A DNA stretch of 64,000 bases from Paracoccus aminovorans (GTDB taxonomy: Bacteria > Pseudomonadota > Alphaproteobacteria > Rhodobacterales > Rhodobacteraceae). Position 1 is the first letter of the stretch. The number at the start of each line of letters is the position of its first letter. Both the position numbers and the translations under genes were made by a program. The notes under the pieces are model-generated. The model saw nothing but the letters and a program-made list of their open reading frames with translations, searched no databases and was not told the DNA's origin. Positions 46,401-59,714 of the stretch are shown one piece after another. Location: positions 558,001 through 622,000 of the forward strand of contig NZ_LN832562.1 of assembly GCF_900005615.1 (NCBI RefSeq), read 5' to 3'.

Positions 46401-49400
46401 CTGGCACGATCCGCAGGCCCGCATCGACGTGCTGACCCCCGAGGCGGCGGCGCTAAAGGACGACGGCAGCGCGGCCAGCCGCGCCCGCATCTCGCCCGCG
46501 CTACGCGACGATGCCGAGCCCTTCTTCTTTCGCGCGCTGTCGGGCGAATGCATCGAGTTCCGTCACACCAACGAATTGCCCAAGGACCTGGAACTGGACG
46601 ATTTCCAGGTCAGGACCCCCACCGACACCATCGGCCAGCATATCCATCTGGTGAAATTCGACGTGACCTCCTCGGACGGGTCCGGCAACGGCTGGAACTA
46701 CGAGGACGGCACCTTCGCCGCCGACGAGCTGATGGCGCGGCGCTGCGCCAGCCTCGAGTCGGCCCGGCCGCTGGCCGACCGCCCGGACTGGGGCGTGCGG
46801 GCGGCGGATGCGGCGCTGTGCAAGGCGGCGCGCGACAAGGCCGATCCGCTGTCGCGGATCTGGCGGCTGCCGCTGGACGGCACAAGCCGGGTCGAGGGGC
46901 GCGAGATCGCGAACCGCACGCTGTTCCAGACCACGGTGCAGCGCTGGTTCGCCGATCCGGTGCTGACCCGCGACGGGCTGGGCGCGGACCAGGACCGCAC
47001 CTTGCGCACGGTGTTCAGCCACGACCATTTCGGCCCTTCCTCGATCCAGCAGCACGGTTTCTATACCGCGCTGCTGATCGAGCCGAACCCGGCGCGCATC
47101 TGCGATCCGCGTGGCGACGCCTGCACCGAAACCGCCGGCCACCAGCCCGGCGCGCCCTTCGCCGCGCAGGACGCCGATGCCGGCTGGGTCGGCAGCCACA
47201 AGCGGGTGCTGGCCGGCGGCTCGCATGATGCCTATCATCCCGACTATCGCGAATATGCCCTGGCGGTGGCCGATTTCGCCCTGCTCTATACCCCCCGCGA
47301 CCGCGAGGATGCCGCCGCGGTCGAGCCGGTCGAGGGCGCCGAGCGTTCCGGCATGGCGCGGCTGCATTGCGAGGCGAAGCTGGCCACCAGCGGCCGCGCC
47401 GACCGCATGGAGGCGGAATGCGGCGCGCCGAATGCGCTGGAGCCCGACGTGCCGCCGGCCTGGTGGGCCGCGCGCGGACCGGGCGAGCTCTTGACCGCGG
47501 CCGAGACCCAGGCGTTGCGCGCGCATCTGGTCGGCTATCGCAGCCGCGCCGCCTCGCCCGACGGCAAGCCGGTGGCCGGGCCGGCGCTGGCCAAGCCGGT
47601 GGCGCCGCCCAGCCGGCCCGAGTCGATCTCGGTCGATCATCACGACCCCTATGTGGTGAACTACCGCAACGCCCCGCTGCCGCTGCGGCTGGCGACCAGC
47701 CGCGCCGACGGCAGCCCCAGCCCGGATTGCGCCCCCCTTGCCATGACCTTCGCCGGCACCCGCGCCGGCCGGCCCAGCCCGGTGGTGGCGAAGCTGGCGG
47801 CGGGCGAGATGCCGCTTTGCAGCTATCGCTACCAGCTGAAGGGCGCCGAGGGCGATGCCGGGCGGGTGCTGAGCTCGTGGCCGGCCGGCGCCCGCGACCA
47901 CCCCGCCCGCGACCCCGAGACGCCGCAGTTCGAGGCCTATCAGAACGAACGCCTGCTGTTCCGCCTGGTCCAGGGCGCGCAGGAGGTGCAGCATGTCTTC
48001 AACGTCGCGGGGCTTGCCGGGCCGCGCAATATCGACCAGCGCTATCCGCAGCGGATGCGCGATCTCGCGGTCACGGTCCCGCCGGCGCGGCGCGCCTGTT
48101 TCGAGGCGGTGCGCGCCGCGCGGCCCGAGCTCTACGAGGCCTGGCTGGACATGACCCCGGCGGCGCTGGACAGCGCCCCGCCCGAACCCGACGAGGCCGA
48201 CCACGCCGCCGCCTTCGAGAAGGCGCTGGCCAATTGCGACAACCTGGAAGGCTATACCTTCGCGCAAGAGATCGGCATTTCGGAACATTTCGAGCTGCGT
48301 TCGCGGCTGCGGGCCGACGTGGGGGTGATGGAATTCGGACGCCCCGCCCCGCCGCCCGCAACGGCCGGCGGCGGAAAGGACGTGTCGGATTACCTTTACA
48401 ACTTCGGCACCCAGGACGCGCTGTGGAACGGCGCCTGGGGCCTGTTGCGGGTCTATGGCGACCGGCCGTCGCGGGATGCGGTGCTGGCGGGCTGGCAGGC
48501 CGCGCGGCCGCCGGGCGAAGCCGCGCCCGACCCGCGGGCGCTGGTACCGTTGAACGCCCGGCCCGGGGCCGGCGAAAGCGCCGCCGCGACCGAGGCGCCG
48601 CCGGCGCCCATGGCCGAGGCGCCGGGCTGCCCGCTGCCCATCGGCCCGGGCGCCGGCGGCCACCAGACCGCGGGCGTGATCGTGGCGCTGCGCACGGGCG
48701 ATGTCTGGCGCGGCACCGATTACGGCGGTCATCGCAGCGATCCCGACGGGCTGATGCTGGCGCTGCTGTCGCCGCTGGATCTGCCCCGCGCCGGCAAGCC
48801 GCGCGACTTCCGGCTCGATGCCGATTGGCAGGACCTCGGCCGCAGCGCGGTGCTGGCGGCGGTCGCGCGCGCCTATGCCCGGCCCGAGCCCTTCGTGATG
48901 CGGGTCAATGCCGGCGATTGCGTCAGCCTGCGCTATGTCAACGCCCTGGCCGAGCCCAGCCCCGGCGCCGGCCTGCCCGACGGCCTGGGCGATGCGCAGA
49001 TGCCGCGGATCGTGCCGCTGAACACCGATCCGGCACAAGCGGTGACCCGGATCAGCCGCCCCGGCGCCACCCGGGTCGAGGGCGTGCTGACCGCGACCAC
49101 GGCACCGGTGACCGGGCTGCGGCCCTCGGCCGCGCTGGGGCTCAGCATCGGCCTGCCGGGAGGCGACCTGATCCGCAACCTGCCGCTGGGCTACGGCATC
49201 AACGCCGAGCCGATGCCGGCCGGGCTGCTGGCACAGGACCGCGTGGCGGTCTCGACCCTGTTCCGCTTCTACGCCGGGCGGATGCGGATCGCGCTGCCCG
49301 ATCCCGGCCAGACGAACATCGACCCGACCCATTTCGTCGCCCAGCGAGTGGCCAATGCCGTCGCCCCCGACCGCGCGCTGAAGCCGCGCGAGACCGAGCC

Positions 49401-50517
49401 GCAGGCCGATTTCACCGTGCTGGGCCGCGACTTCGTGCTGGTGCCCGGCGCCGACGACGCCTTGCGGCGCCGGTTGCAGGCCCGCACCACGGTCGAGCTG
49501 CAAAACCATGTCCACTGGATCCCCTATGCCTTCGGCCCGGTGCCGGTGCGGGTGACCGGCGACGTGATCTCGCAGCCGACGCACGGGCTTTTCGGGGTGA
49601 TCGACGTGCTGCCGCGCGACTGGCCGCTTCCGCAGGCACTGGCGCCGGCGATGCCCGCCCCGCCCTCCGAGGCCGAGGCCCTGGACGAGCTGCGCACGGC
49701 GGGCGGGCTTGGCGACGGCGCGGCCACGCCCTGGCGCGCCGCCGCGCCGCCCCGCGGCTTCGGCGCCCCGGCACTGTTCGCGGATGTGCCGATGGCGCCC
49801 GATCCGCAACCGGGCGCGCCCGGCACGCGGGTGCGGGAATTCGTGCTTTTCTACCAAGACGGGCTGAACCACCTGGACGCGAAGTCCAAGATCCTGTGGC
49901 GCCTCGAAGACGACGGCTCCGCCGAGATCCGCGCCGCGGTCCGGGCCGCCGGCAGCGTGCCGCGCATCGCCCCGGACTGCCTGATCTGCGACGACAGCTA
50001 CGACCTCGGCGACCAGGGCGTCAGCTATCGCAGCCGGCCTTTCGCCAGCCTGATGCGCTATGCCGACATCGCCGGCCGCGGCCGGGTCGAGGCCAGCGAC
50101 GACCTGAACGCCCTGGTCTTCCCGGACCGCTTCCTGCCCGGCGACAGTCACAAGGGCCAGCCGCAGACCGATCCCGACCTGCAGCCCCTGACCCTGCTGG
50201 CCTGCCCGGGCGAGCAGGTGCTGATGCGCGTCGTCCACCCCGGCGGCCGCGCCCGCCAGCACAGTTTCGTCATGAACGGGCTGGGCTACGACGACCTGTT
50301 CCCCGGCTTCGGCTTTCCGAATTCGGCGCTGGTGACGCCGGGCAAGGCGATCTCGGCCTGGCTGCATCCGCCGCAGGTGCTGGGACCGGACGGCAGCCGG
50401 CAGGACGTGCGCGGCACGGTGCTGTGGCACGACGGGCCGAACTTCCTGATGGCGGGCGGAATCTGGGGGCTGCTGAGCTTCCGGGATGGGCCGCATTGCC
50501 GGGCCCCGGGCCAATGA
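43426..50517 (+). CDS. giant secreted multicopper oxidase (MnxG/McoA-like)
   Basis: A 2363-residue protein. ATG 43426 has TTGGAGG just upstream. The first 30 residues form a Sec signal peptide (SFRALGAGLVICAALLAPAP). It contains several cupredoxin domains. The first region ends in a complete copper centre: H524..H527-L-H529-A-H531-QWF, and H590-C591-H592 with H596 and Met601 (IFHCHLYPHFAQGMW). A Pro/Ala-Glu-rich linker (about 690-765) follows. The second region has H1072-I-H1074-LVKFD and FSHDHFGPSSIQQHGFY (His1199, 1201, 1210). C-terminal domains have QNHVHWIPYAFG (His2028, His2030), QPTHGLFG (His2053) and GTVLWHDGPNFLMAGG (His2335). Such size and repetition fit bacterial manganese oxidases of the MnxG/McoA kind; the substrate is not readable from sequence. 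Confidence 0.88.
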   Translation: MFRMPRSFRALGAGLVICAALLAPAPLAAAPSGPDDTGSFAASCRGAGGQRGARVVCADLVALDQMLVYNRFGSFNPFGMIFALRRDVVPMAEDAAETPDCALDTATAAGAVGPLAPGQVRLRDCHRPRPLVLRANVGDLLFLRVTNLLAPATGGDPHPRDLSRDFCAHGPTDDAGRAAVADAVSRGAAALVESGEALCADPPAPPEPAAEAALHAPDWPRTRSLNLAAEGLMPLALPGQSAPHPACFGLDAVAPGQEFSCLYEVVQEGTHFFASRAAPAGGEGDGGSITHGLFGAVLAERPGTRWYRSQVSAAALDRAWAPKDAPRHARQGRLDYEAAIDGMPVLNMARALDGGDFAAARAVELVHADLNAVIWCDAAAPAAQAAQPLGCAAPDGGDDDPSAEPRYGAFREFTVFFHDELKSYYTRNFEELARFGQLAGVRDGFAINYGASGMGTLLLANRKGIGPAAACAECLYEEFFLTSWANGDPALLEWFADDPSNVHHSYLNDPVVFRNFHAGPKETHVFHLHAHQWFAGNDPGRGSYLDSQTVGPGQGFTYNIYHGGRRDGQGHWYVGGSGNRNRTVGDSIFHCHLYPHFAQGMWALWRVHDVFEDGTRKLPDGQAQPGLSVDIRAPEEAQFKRLGSVDPESGRWLGTDDPATPGVIEGAGTPVPALLPLPGEALPPLPTYADEPQATPPKQAGGRPAAALPRRGAALGAQAPAGTGPERLIRAQATTVPAKPAPAEPAPAEPAPAVPEIDAMPGYPFYIAGAAGHRPPQAPRDIARALDAQGRPTADLLSGGLGRHVVLQAERSLGAAPPPELATRDSALAAALDQGDNRRQLEALRSRIVAKALALGDMTGHLEKAVIRPLDPEGTLLERAAQRFHHDGAGLTVIAPDGSAAAIATGAYATPQAPRPGVPDTPPGRFEVNGAPPAPGAPFADPCGGAPGREGAADANDPLTGATGYVIDPRLTGFRRYEVSAVQLDLVVNQAGWHDPQARIDVLTPEAAALKDDGSAASRARISPALRDDAEPFFFRALSGECIEFRHTNELPKDLELDDFQVRTPTDTIGQHIHLVKFDVTSSDGSGNGWNYEDGTFAADELMARRCASLESARPLADRPDWGVRAADAALCKAARDKADPLSRIWRLPLDGTSRVEGREIANRTLFQTTVQRWFADPVLTRDGLGADQDRTLRTVFSHDHFGPSSIQQHGFYTALLIEPNPARICDPRGDACTETAGHQPGAPFAAQDADAGWVGSHKRVLAGGSHDAYHPDYREYALAVADFALLYTPRDREDAAAVEPVEGAERSGMARLHCEAKLATSGRADRMEAECGAPNALEPDVPPAWWAARGPGELLTAAETQALRAHLVGYRSRAASPDGKPVAGPALAKPVAPPSRPESISVDHHDPYVVNYRNAPLPLRLATSRADGSPSPDCAPLAMTFAGTRAGRPSPVVAKLAAGEMPLCSYRYQLKGAEGDAGRVLSSWPAGARDHPARDPETPQFEAYQNERLLFRLVQGAQEVQHVFNVAGLAGPRNIDQRYPQRMRDLAVTVPPARRACFEAVRAARPELYEAWLDMTPAALDSAPPEPDEADHAAAFEKALANCDNLEGYTFAQEIGISEHFELRSRLRADVGVMEFGRPAPPPATAGGGKDVSDYLYNFGTQDALWNGAWGLLRVYGDRPSRDAVLAGWQAARPPGEAAPDPRALVPLNARPGAGESAAATEAPPAPMAEAPGCPLPIGPGAGGHQTAGVIVALRTGDVWRGTDYGGHRSDPDGLMLALLSPLDLPRAGKPRDFRLDADWQDLGRSAVLAAVARAYARPEPFVMRVNAGDCVSLRYVNALAEPSPGAGLPDGLGDAQMPRIVPLNTDPAQAVTRISRPGATRVEGVLTATTAPVTGLRPSAALGLSIGLPGGDLIRNLPLGYGINAEPMPAGLLAQDRVAVSTLFRFYAGRMRIALPDPGQTNIDPTHFVAQRVANAVAPDRALKPRETEPQADFTVLGRDFVLVPGADDALRRRLQARTTVELQNHVHWIPYAFGPVPVRVTGDVISQPTHGLFGVIDVLPRDWPLPQALAPAMPAPPSEAEALDELRTAGGLGDGAATPWRAAAPPRGFGAPALFADVPMAPDPQPGAPGTRVREFVLFYQDGLNHLDAKSKILWRLEDDGSAEIRAAVRAAGSVPRIAPDCLICDDSYDLGDQGVSYRSRPFASLMRYADIAGRGRVEASDDLNALVFPDRFLPGDSHKGQPQTDPDLQPLTLLACPGEQVLMRVVHPGGRARQHSFVMNGLGYDDLFPGFGFPNSALVTPGKAISAWLHPPQVLGPDGSRQDVRGTVLWHDGPNFLMAGGIWGLLSFRDGPHCRAPGQ

Positions 50518-52286
50518 TCCGCGCGGGCGCGCTGGCCGCGGCCTGGGCGCTGCTGGCCGGCGCGGCCCTGGCCCAGCCCGCGCTGAAGGCGCCGCTGACC
50601 GCCGGGCTGCGGCTGACCGATCCCGCCAGCGGGGCGGCGCTGGCGCAGGTGCAGCCGGGCCAACCTTTCGACGTGCAGCTGGAGTTCCGCGCCCAGGTCG
50701 GTTCGGTGCCGACGGACCTGGCGCCGCTGGCCTGGATCCGGCAGCGCGGCCCCGGCGACCTGCCCTGCGCCGAAACCGCCGCCGCCTATCGCGCCGCCGG
50801 CCGCGCGGCGCTTGGCAGCGTCGATCTGAACGGCATCGTGCTGGGGATGGTGGCGCGCGACGGCGCCTTCACCGTGCTCGACCCGCAGCGCGCGCTCGGC
50901 ACCGCGAACCTGCTGACCGCGCGCCGCTTCGACCCGCCGCCCTCGGCTCTGGCAGCCGACCCGCGCTCGGGCGCGTTCCTGCTGGCCCTGCCCGGCGCGG
51001 CCCCCGGCCAGGGCCTTGCGCTGGCGCTGGACCCCTATGGCCAGCCGCGCCTGCTGGCCGAGGGCCTGCAGCGGCCGGCAGCGCTGGTTCCGGCGGCTTC
51101 GGGCGGAGGCTGGCTGCTGGACGCGGGCGCCGGGACGGTGCTGCGGCTGGACCGGGGGGCGCCGCAGCCGATGGCGGCCGGCGCCCGCGCCATCGCCGGA
51201 GATGCCGGGACCAGGGGCACCGGCCGGCTGGCGGTGCTTGCCGGGGACGAGCTGCTGGTGCTGCGCGACGACGGCGCGGTGCAGCTGCGCAGCCCGGCCC
51301 CTGGTGCGCTGGCGGTCGCGCTTGGCCCCGAGGCGGCGCTGTGGCTGGACCCCGAGGCGCTGCATGTGGTCTGGCTCGACGCGCCCGATGCGGCGCAGCG
51401 CATCGCACTGCCGGGCGCCTTCGACCGGCTGGCGCTCAGCCCCGAGGGGCGCATGGCCTTTCTGTTCGCCCGCGACCGCACCGGCTTCGCGGTGGCCGAT
51501 CTGGCGCTGGGGCGGGTGGTGCAGGGCGCCGCGACCGACAGCCCGGTGGCCGAGGTCGGCTTCCTGCCCGGCACCGCGGTGCTGCGCCTGGCCGACCAGT
51601 CCGGCGTCGGCGTCATGGACCTGCGCCGAATCGCGCCGGGGCACGAGGCCGTGGTCGGCCATGTCGCGCTGGGGCCGCCGCGCCCGGCCGCCGAGGCGCG
51701 CGACGCCGCGCTGCTGGCGCCCTACCTGCCCGAGCCGGTGATGCTGGCCGTCCATGCCGACAGCTATTCCGGCTTCGTCGTCGATCGTCGCCACGCGATC
51801 AGCGGCAAGCCCCCGATGGAGGCGTTGCGCCTGCGCGGCGGCATCCCGCAGATGCTGCGGGCGCTGAACCGCGGCCTGCGCCCCCTGGGAAGCGGGCGTT
51901 TCGTCACCACCACCCGCCTGCCCGGCCCCGGCGACTGGGAACTGGTGGTCAGCGCCGGCATCGGCCAGATGGCCTTCTGCGCCCCGGTGCCGACCCCGCC
52001 AACCCCGGCCGCGGCACAGGCGCAACCGGGCCGCATCAGCCCCGAGGCGGACGCCGCCGGCCGCATCCGCCTGCGCTTCCTCGCCGGCGACGGCCGGCCG
52101 GCCGCGGGTCTCAGCGGCATGGTGGAGCTGGCGGCGCTGACCGGCAACTGGCGCCAACGTCAGCCGTTCTCGACCGATGCCGGGGGGCTCAGCGCCGAAA
52201 GCTACGACCTGGCCCCGCATGTGCCCCTGGTCGTCACCGCCGGCGGCGCCGGCTTCGAGCCGCTGGTGCTGGAGACCGCGCCATGA
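50514..52286 (+). CDS. exported protein of unknown function, beta-propeller-like
   Basis: A 590-residue protein whose ATG 50514 overlaps the oxidase stop (ATGA). Residues 1-20 (AGALAAAWALLAGAALAQPA) form a signal peptide. Residues about 105-400 show repeated strand patterns (FTVLDPQRALGTANLL; GWLLDAGAGTVLRLDRGAPQ; ELLVLRDDGAVQLRSPAPGA; ALWLDPEALHVVWLD; MAFLFARDRTGFAVADLALG) like a YVTN/NHL-type beta-propeller. The last 180 residues hold a beta-rich domain, with QMAFCAPVPTPPTPAAAQAQ as linker. No known family is recognised. Its position between oxidase and SCO gene suggests it docks or supplies the oxidase. Confidence 0.65.
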   Translation: MIRAGALAAAWALLAGAALAQPALKAPLTAGLRLTDPASGAALAQVQPGQPFDVQLEFRAQVGSVPTDLAPLAWIRQRGPGDLPCAETAAAYRAAGRAALGSVDLNGIVLGMVARDGAFTVLDPQRALGTANLLTARRFDPPPSALAADPRSGAFLLALPGAAPGQGLALALDPYGQPRLLAEGLQRPAALVPAASGGGWLLDAGAGTVLRLDRGAPQPMAAGARAIAGDAGTRGTGRLAVLAGDELLVLRDDGAVQLRSPAPGALAVALGPEAALWLDPEALHVVWLDAPDAAQRIALPGAFDRLALSPEGRMAFLFARDRTGFAVADLALGRVVQGAATDSPVAEVGFLPGTAVLRLADQSGVGVMDLRRIAPGHEAVVGHVALGPPRPAAEARDAALLAPYLPEPVMLAVHADSYSGFVVDRRHAISGKPPMEALRLRGGIPQMLRALNRGLRPLGSGRFVTTTRLPGPGDWELVVSAGIGQMAFCAPVPTPPTPAAAQAQPGRISPEADAAGRIRLRFLAGDGRPAAGLSGMVELAALTGNWRQRQPFSTDAGGLSAESYDLAPHVPLVVTAGGAGFEPLVLETAP

Positions 52287-52863
52287 CTCGCCCCCTCGCC
52301 ATCGCCTGCGCGCTGGCCCTGCTGGGCACCCTTGCCCCGCCCGCCGCCGCCGATCCCGCGGTGCCGATGCAGGGCGCGCGCAGCCAGGAGCGGCTGCTTC
52401 TGCCCGACATTCCCGTCACCGACAGCCACGGCCGGACCCGGGGCTTCGTCTCGCGCTATGGCGGGGCGGGCCCGGTGCTGATCTCGTTCCTCTATACCAA
52501 CTGCACCGAGAATTGCGGCATGACCATCTCGGTCCTGGGGCTGGTGGACCAGGACCTGCAGGCGCGGGACGCGCCGCCGCTGCGGCTGGTCGCGATCTCG
52601 GTCGATCCGCGCCGCGACACGCCCGAGGTGCTGGCCGAGGTGGCCCGGTCCGCCTGGGCCAGCGAGAAATGGGACTGGGTGGTGGCCAGTCCCGGCGACA
52701 CGCCGGCACTGCTGGCGGCCTTCGGCCTCGACCCCGGGCCCATCGAGGCGCATGATTCCGTCTATCTGCTGGGCGATCTGCAAAGCGGGCTCTTCACCCG
52801 CATTTCGGGCGTGCCGGACCCGGCCGAACTGGTCGCCTTGGCCCGGCAGATGGCGCCCGCGGA

Positions 52864-52867
<4 letters not shown>
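52283..52867 (+). CDS. SCO1/SenC copper chaperone
   Basis: A 194-residue thioredoxin-fold protein. ATG 52283 overlaps the preceding stop. Residues 1-23 are a signal peptide ending at PPAAADP. The copper-binding CxxxC is C74-T-E-N-C78 (SFLYTNCTENCGMT) and the third ligand is His157 in EAHDSVYLLG. VAISVDPRRDTPEVLAEVAR is the usual SCO stretch. It is likely to deliver copper to the giant oxidase in the periplasm; in other operons SCO proteins serve cytochrome oxidase CuA. Confidence 0.9.
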
Positions 52868-56473
<3,606 letters not shown>

Positions 56474-56572
56474 CGGTTCTCTCTGTCTGTCGCGGCCCGA
56501 GAGGCGCCGCCTAGGGGAAAAACGGGACGCGGGCGGCCACCAGGGGGTCGCCCGCGCGCGGCAGGACCGGAG

Positions 56573-59500
56573 CTAGCCCACCGTATCGCTTGTCGTATGG
56601 GTTTCGGCCTCGGCCCTTCGGCCCTTGCCGGCGAAGCGGCTGAACAGGCCCAGGACAAAGACGAAGAAGACCGGCACGAAGAAGATCGCCAGCACCGTCG
56701 CCGCCACCATGCCGCCGATCACCCCGGTGCCGATGGCGTTCTGGCTGGCCGCCGAGGGGCCAGTGGCGATGGCCAGCGGCACCACGCCCAGCGTGAACGC
56801 CAGCGAGGTCATCAGGATCGGCCGGAAGCGCAGCCGCGCCGCCGTCACCGCCGCCTCGATCAGGCTTTGCCCCTGCTCGCGCAGGTCCTTGGCGAATTCG
56901 ACGATCAGGATGGCGTTCTTGGCCGACAGCCCGATGATGGCGATGAGGCCGACCTTGAAATAGATGTCGTTCGGCATGTCGCGCAGCATCACCGCAGCGA
57001 CGCAGCCCAGGACGCCCAGCGGCACCACAAGCATCACCGACAATGGGATCGACCAGCTTTCGTAAAGCCCCGACAGCAGCAGGAACACGAAGAGGATGCT
57101 CATCGCGTAAAGCAGCGTCGCCTGGCTGCCGGCCTGGATCTCCTCGAGCGATTGCCCGGTCCATTCATAGCCGAAGCCCTGCGGCAGCTCGCCCGCCAAC
57201 CGCGCCATCTCGTCCATGGCCGCGCCCGAGCTGTAGCCAGGCGTCGCCTGGCCGGCGATGCGGATCGAGGGATAGCCGTTGTAGCCCACGACCTGCGACG
57301 GCCCCTGTTCCCAGCCGACGCTGGCGAAGGAGGAAAACGGCACCATTCCGCCGCCCGCGTTGCGCACGGTCAGCGCCAGGATGTCCTCGGCCTGCATGCG
57401 CGAGTCGTCCTCGGCCTGCATGACCACGCGCTGCATCTTCCCGGCATTGGGGAAGTCGTTGATATAGGCCGAGCCGAGGTATTGCGAGATCGTGGCCGAG
57501 ATGTCGGCGAAGGTCACGCCGAAGGCGTTGGCCTTTTCGCGGTCGATGGTGACGAAGACCTGCGCGGCCGAGGGCAGGCCCTCGATGCGCAGCCCGGTGA
57601 CGACTCCACCCTCTTGGGCCTTGGCCATGATCTGCTGGGCGGCGGCCAGCAGCGCCTCTTGCCCCTGCCCGCCGCGGTCCTGTAGCCGGAAGCTGAAGCC
57701 GCCGGTGGTGCCGAAGCCGGGGATCGGCGGCGGCGACAGCGCGAAGGCCTGCGCGTCCTGCTGGCCGAACAGCTGCATGTTCGCGGCATTGGCGACGTCC
57801 TGCGCCGACTGGTCGCGCTCGGCCCAGTCCTTGAAGGTGACGAACATCAGCCCCGCGTTCGGCCCGCGCCCCGAAAAGCTGAAGCCGCGGATCGAGACCA
57901 CGTTCTCGACCGGCTCCATGCCGCCGAAGATGCCGGTCGCCGTCGCCAGCACCTCGTCGGTGCGGTTCGAGCTGGCGGTGGCCGGGGTCTGGATGTCGGT
58001 GATGATGAAGCCCTGGTCCTCGTTCGGCAGGAAGCTGGAAGGCAGGCGCAGGAAGCCCATGGCGGTGGCCGCGACCAGCCCGACATAGAACAGCATCATC
58101 ACCGCCCGCCGACGCGTGACCAGCCCGACGCCGCGGCTATAGCGTTCGGTCAGGGCATCGAAGCGGCGGTTGAACCAGCCGAAGAAGCCCCTCTTCTCGT
58201 GATGGCCGTGGATCGGCTTCAGGAAGGTCGCGCAAAGCGCCGGAGTCAGCGTCAGCGCGAGGAAAGCCGAGAACAGGATCGACACCACCATGGTCAGCGC
58301 GAACTGCCGGTAGATGATGCCCGAGGAGCCGGGGAAGAACGCCATCGGCACGAAGACCGCCGACAGCACCAGGGTGATGCCGACGATGGCGCCGGAAATC
58401 TGGCCCATGGCCTTTTGCGTCGCCTCGCGCGGGGGCAGGCCTTCGGTCGCCATGATGCGCTCGACGTTCTCGATCACCACGATGGCGTCGTCGACCAGGA
58501 TGCCGATGGCCAGCACCATGGCGAACATCGTCAGCACGTTGATGGAAAAGCCCGCGACCAGCATCACCGCCACGGTGCCCGCCAGCGCGATGGGCACCAC
58601 GATGGTCGGGATGATCGTGTAGCGGAAGTTCTGCAAGAACAGGAACATCACCACGAAGACCAGCACCATCGCCTCGACCAGCGTGTGCAGGACCTTCTCG
58701 ATCGAGGCCTCGACGAAGGGGGTGGTGTCATAGGGGATCTGGTAGCTGACGCCCTGCGGGAAGAAGCGCGACAGCTCCTGCATCTTCTCATGCACCGCTT
58801 CCGAGGTGTTCATGGCGTTGCCGGTGGTCGAAAGCTGGATCCCCAGCGCCGCCGCCGGCTTGCCGTTCAGCTTGGAGGCGAAGCTGTAGCTTTCGGCGCC
58901 CACTTCCAGCCGGGCCACGTCGCGCAAAAGCACGGTCGAGCCGTCGGGATTGGCGCGCAGCACGATCTTGCCGAATTCCTCGGCGCTGTCGAGCTGGCCC
59001 TTGATCAGCACCGTCGCGGTCAGCTGCTGGCCGATGGGGTTCGGATCGGCGCCGACCTTGCCGGCCGCGACCTGCGCATTCTGGGCGCGGACCGCCGCGA
59101 CGATCTCGGCCGAGCTGAGATTCAGGCCCGTCATCTTGGCCGGATCGACCCAGATCCGCAGCGCGCGTTCCGGGGCGAAGACGGTAGCGCTGCCGACGCC
59201 CTCGATCCGGCGGATCTCGCCCACCACGTTGCGGTTGATGTAGTCGCCAAGCGCGATGTCGTCCAGCGAGCCGTCGTCCGAGGTCAGCGCCACCATCATC
59301 AGGAAGCCCGAGCCGGCCTCTTCGATCAGCACGCCCTGGTCGACCACGCTTTGCGGCAGCAGCGGCTCGACGCGCGAGACGGCGTTCTGCACGTCCACCT
59401 GGGCGCGGGCGACGTCGGTGCCCGGCTCGAAGGTCGCGGTGATCTGCATCGAGCCGGAACTGTCCGAGACGGATTCGTAATAGGCCAGGCCCTCGACGCC

Positions 59501-59710
59501 GTTCAGCTCGTCCTCGATAGGCTGGGCGACGGCCTGGTTGATCTCGGCCGGAGACGAGCCGGTGTAGCTGGTCGAGACCGTGATCTGCGGCCAGGCCACC
59601 TGCGGATATTGCGCGACCGGGATCTGCGGCAGCGCCAGAAGGCCGGCGATGACGATGAAGATCGACAGCACCCAGGCCAGCACCGGCCTGCGGATGAAGA
59701 ACTGTGCCAT
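56573..59710 (-). CDS. RND multidrug efflux pump (AcrB/MexB family)
   Basis: A 1045-residue inner-membrane transporter, full length for the HAE1 family. It begins MAQFFIRRPVLAWVLSIFIV and holds 12 transmembrane helices with two large periplasmic domains. Helix 4 contains AIGILVDDAIVVIENVERIM, whose Asp pair carries protons. The NPIGQQ and FSFRLQDRGGQG stretches belong to the porter domain. It works with the adaptor (4 bp upstream) and outer-membrane factor to expel drugs, detergents or solvents. Confidence 0.95.
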   Translation of the reverse strand: MAQFFIRRPVLAWVLSIFIVIAGLLALPQIPVAQYPQVAWPQITVSTSYTGSSPAEINQAVAQPIEDELNGVEGLAYYESVSDSSGSMQITATFEPGTDVARAQVDVQNAVSRVEPLLPQSVVDQGVLIEEAGSGFLMMVALTSDDGSLDDIALGDYINRNVVGEIRRIEGVGSATVFAPERALRIWVDPAKMTGLNLSSAEIVAAVRAQNAQVAAGKVGADPNPIGQQLTATVLIKGQLDSAEEFGKIVLRANPDGSTVLLRDVARLEVGAESYSFASKLNGKPAAALGIQLSTTGNAMNTSEAVHEKMQELSRFFPQGVSYQIPYDTTPFVEASIEKVLHTLVEAMVLVFVVMFLFLQNFRYTIIPTIVVPIALAGTVAVMLVAGFSINVLTMFAMVLAIGILVDDAIVVIENVERIMATEGLPPREATQKAMGQISGAIVGITLVLSAVFVPMAFFPGSSGIIYRQFALTMVVSILFSAFLALTLTPALCATFLKPIHGHHEKRGFFGWFNRRFDALTERYSRGVGLVTRRRAVMMLFYVGLVAATAMGFLRLPSSFLPNEDQGFIITDIQTPATASSNRTDEVLATATGIFGGMEPVENVVSIRGFSFSGRGPNAGLMFVTFKDWAERDQSAQDVANAANMQLFGQQDAQAFALSPPPIPGFGTTGGFSFRLQDRGGQGQEALLAAAQQIMAKAQEGGVVTGLRIEGLPSAAQVFVTIDREKANAFGVTFADISATISQYLGSAYINDFPNAGKMQRVVMQAEDDSRMQAEDILALTVRNAGGGMVPFSSFASVGWEQGPSQVVGYNGYPSIRIAGQATPGYSSGAAMDEMARLAGELPQGFGYEWTGQSLEEIQAGSQATLLYAMSILFVFLLLSGLYESWSIPLSVMLVVPLGVLGCVAAVMLRDMPNDIYFKVGLIAIIGLSAKNAILIVEFAKDLREQGQSLIEAAVTAARLRFRPILMTSLAFTLGVVPLAIATGPSAASQNAIGTGVIGGMVAATVLAIFFVPVFFVFVLGLFSRFAGKGRRAEAETHTTSDTVG

Positions 59711-59714
59711 GCGG

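Noticed and set aside
43270..46407. Minus-strand open frame of 1045 codons opposite the giant oxidase
   Set aside because: It is antisense to a well-supported secreted oxidase with clear copper motifs; its translation is low-complexity Gly/Arg/Ala with no family. Long antisense frames are expected at this GC content.
46501..50514. Minus-strand open frame of 1337 codons
   Set aside because: Same reason: a GC-driven shadow of the oxidase gene, without motifs or a ribosome binding site.
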